From Acanthosepion lycidas (Eukaryota; Mollusca; Cephalopoda; Sepiida; Sepiidae), in the NCBI GenBank assembly GCA_963932145.1, contig OZ010577.1, positions 16,159,889 to 16,223,888 of the forward strand: 64,000 bases of DNA, read 5' to 3'. Positions 62,520 through 64,000 of the stretch are shown piece after piece (position 1 is the stretch's first letter; every line of letters begins with the position of its first letter). A program made the position numbers and the translations under genes. The notes beneath the pieces are model-generated. The model had not been told where the DNA came from. It searched no databases and saw only the letters and a program-made list of their open reading frames with translations.

Positions 62520-64000
62520 GTGAGCGTAGCATGCAAAGGATACTATTCATATAACAGGGATTTCCTTGAAAAACTTTGCGGACGCACAATGTGTGATCGC
62601 TGTAAGTTTCTCTCCTGCCGTGCGTTCTATTTACCTTTACATTCTTTCATTTCACTTTATGAACAGGCAAGAGCCTCCTCTAAAACCGGCTTACAATTAT
62701 TTTTCATTCGAACTCATACAGTGAGCGTAGCATGCAAAGGTTACGACTCACGTAACAGGGATTTCCTTGAAAAACTGTGTGGACGCAAAGTGGGTGATCG
62801 CTGTATGTTTCTCTCCTGCCGTGCGTTCTATTTACCTTTACATTCTTTCATTTCACTTTATGAACAGGCAAGAGCCTCCTCTAAAGCCGGCTTACAATTA
62901 TTTTTCATTCGAACTCATACAGTGAGCGTAGCATGCAAAGGTTACGACTCACGTAACAGGGATTTCCTTGAAAAACTGTGTGGACGCAAAATGGGTGATC
63001 GCTGTATGTTTCTCTCCTACCGTGCGTTCTATTTACCTTTACATTCTTTCATTTCACTTTATGAACAGGCAAGGGCCTCCTCTAAAACCGGCTTACAATT
63101 ATTTTTCATTCGAACTCATACAGTGAGCGTAGCATGCAAAGGATACTATTCATATAACAGGGATTTCCTTGAAAAACTGTGTGGACGCAAAGTGGGTGAC
63201 CGCTGTATGTTTCTCTCCTGCCGTGCGTTCTATTTACCTTTACATTCTTTCATTTAACGTTATGAACAGGCAAGAGCCTCCTCTAAAACCGGCTTACAAT
63301 TATTTTTCATTCGAACTCATACAGTGAGCGTAGCATGCAAAGGATACTATTCATATAAAAGGGATTTCCTTGAAAAACTGTGTGGACGCAAAGTGGGTGA
63401 TCGCTGTATTTTTCACTCCTGCCGTGCGTTCTATTTACCTTTACATTCTTTCATTTAACTTTATGAACAGGCAAGAGCCTCCTCTAAAACCGGCTTACAA
63501 TTATTTTTCATTCGAACTCATACAGTGAGCGTAGCATGCAAAGGATACTATTCATATAACAGGGATTTCCTTGAAAAACAGTGTGGACGCAAAATGGGTG
63601 ATCGCTGTATGTTTCTCTCCTACCGTGCGTTCTATTTACCTTTACATTCTTTCATTTCACTTTATGAAGAGGCAAGCGCCTCCTCTAAAACCGGCTTACA
63701 ATTATTTTTCATTCGAACTCATACAGTGAGCGTAGCATGCAAAGGTTACGACTCACGTAACTGGGATTTCCTTGAAAAACTGTGTGGACGCAAAATGGGT
63801 GATCGCTGTATGTTTCTCTCCTACCGTGCGTTCTATTTACCTTTACATTTTTCATTTCACTTTATGAACAGGCAAGGGCCTCCTCTGAAACCGGCTTACA
63901 ATTATTTTTCATTCGAACTCATACAGTGAGCGTAGCATGCAAAGGATACTATTCATATAACAGGGATTTCCTTGAAAAACTGTGTGGACGCAAAGTGGGT
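62520..64000 (+). repeat. contracted 7-mer HOR region, right copy
   Basis: Only one marker monomer (AACTTTGCGGACGCACAATGT) is present, against four in the left copy at 28360-33384. After about five monomers the sequence passes to the block with AAACAGTGTGG at 63525, the match of 33385. The unit here resembles the one at 29767 in lacking the GAAAATCTGTG monomer. The array continues to the window end. Confidence 0.8.

Larger units (their letters stand above)
1..64000 (+). repeat. 201-bp satellite DNA array, whole window
   Basis: The landmark GTGAGCGTAGCATGCAAAGG, with small variants, recurs about every 201 bp from base 32 to the end, always on the + strand. Most monomers differ from each other by a few substitutions or single-base indels. 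Counting landmarks gives about 318 copies and a net phase loss of about 23 bases over 316 periods. Ordered parts of the monomer are a dimorphic 17-bp box (20-36), an A5 tract (50-54), a GC-richer middle (60-105), a T/C-rich stretch (106-140), CAGGCAAGAGCC (145-156) and an AT-rich end (172-200). Head-to-tail arrangement, HOR structure and absence of unique sequence mark it as eukaryotic satellite DNA. The family is not one I recognise by name. Centromeric, pericentromeric and other heterochromatic locations are all possible. Confidence 0.98.

Noticed and set aside
1..64000. Many + strand open frames of 62-557 codons as real genes
   Set aside because: All translate the same 67-residue monomer in register. 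Most apparent starts are GTG or TTG at the monomer landmark. Stops and frameshifts recur in every block, and no known domain is visible.
1..64000. CRISPR array
   Set aside because: There are no alternating short repeats and unique spacers. The whole 201-bp unit is repeated.
1..64000. Transposable element, LTR or terminal inverted repeats within the array
   Set aside because: No interruption of the 201-bp register, target-site duplication or non-satellite sequence was found.
1..64000. Assignment to a named species or satellite family
   Set aside because: I do not recognise the monomer. Naming a host would need a database search with the reference monomers.

Overview
The whole 64 kb window is one uninterrupted tandem satellite array. 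The monomer is 201 bp long and every copy lies in the same orientation. A landmark at the monomer start (GTGAGCGTAGC and close variants) recurs about every 201 bp from base 32 to base 63,927. This gives about 318 monomers, with a net loss of only about 23 bases against a perfect 201-bp lattice. I see no unique sequence, transposon, tRNA or rRNA gene, CRISPR array or convincing protein gene, and neither array edge lies inside the window. It looks like eukaryotic pericentromeric or other heterochromatic satellite DNA. The species cannot be named from the sequence. A representative monomer has 85 G+C of 201 (about 42%) and no CpG depletion, which fits a lightly methylated (for example invertebrate) genome but does not prove it. 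Numbering below sets monomer position 1 at the G of GTGAGCGTAGC.

Monomers fall into two classes defined by a 17-bp box at monomer positions 20-36. State A reads GTTACGACTCACGTAAC, an inverted repeat. State B reads GATACTATTCATATAAC, in which the dyad is lost. Monomer 14900-15100 (A) and monomer 22536-22736 (B) are identical except at five positions, all inside this box. The situation resembles the A/B-box dimorphism of primate alpha satellite, although the sequences are unrelated.

Above the monomer lies a mosaic of higher-order repeats (HORs). From left to right: a short region without a visible HOR (1-1105); a 7-monomer duplication (1106-3639); a partial 15-mer (3640-5657); an 11-monomer tandem duplication (5658-10078); two copies of a roughly 6-kb, 30-monomer super-unit (10079 to about 21.4 kb), the first with an internal 8-mer duplication and the second with an internal 6-mer duplication; a 9-10-mer duplication (21414-25016); a block repeated 34.16 kb downstream (25017-28359); a 7-mer HOR of 1,407 bp (28360-33384); a 15-mer HOR of 3,016 bp (34590-42430); a different 15-mer HOR of 3,013 bp in three complete copies plus partial copies (42431-56694); a return to the type seen at 5-10 kb (56695-58861); and a return to the type seen at 25-34 kb (58862-64000). 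The layers fit repeated unequal exchange or segmental amplification at several scales.

Because 201 is divisible by 3 and the consensus has one stop-free frame of 67 codons on the + strand, chains of open frame up to 557 codons arise. I do not regard them as genes. Nonsense changes recur at the same monomer positions, one-base indels break frame throughout, and most apparent starts are GTG or TTG.
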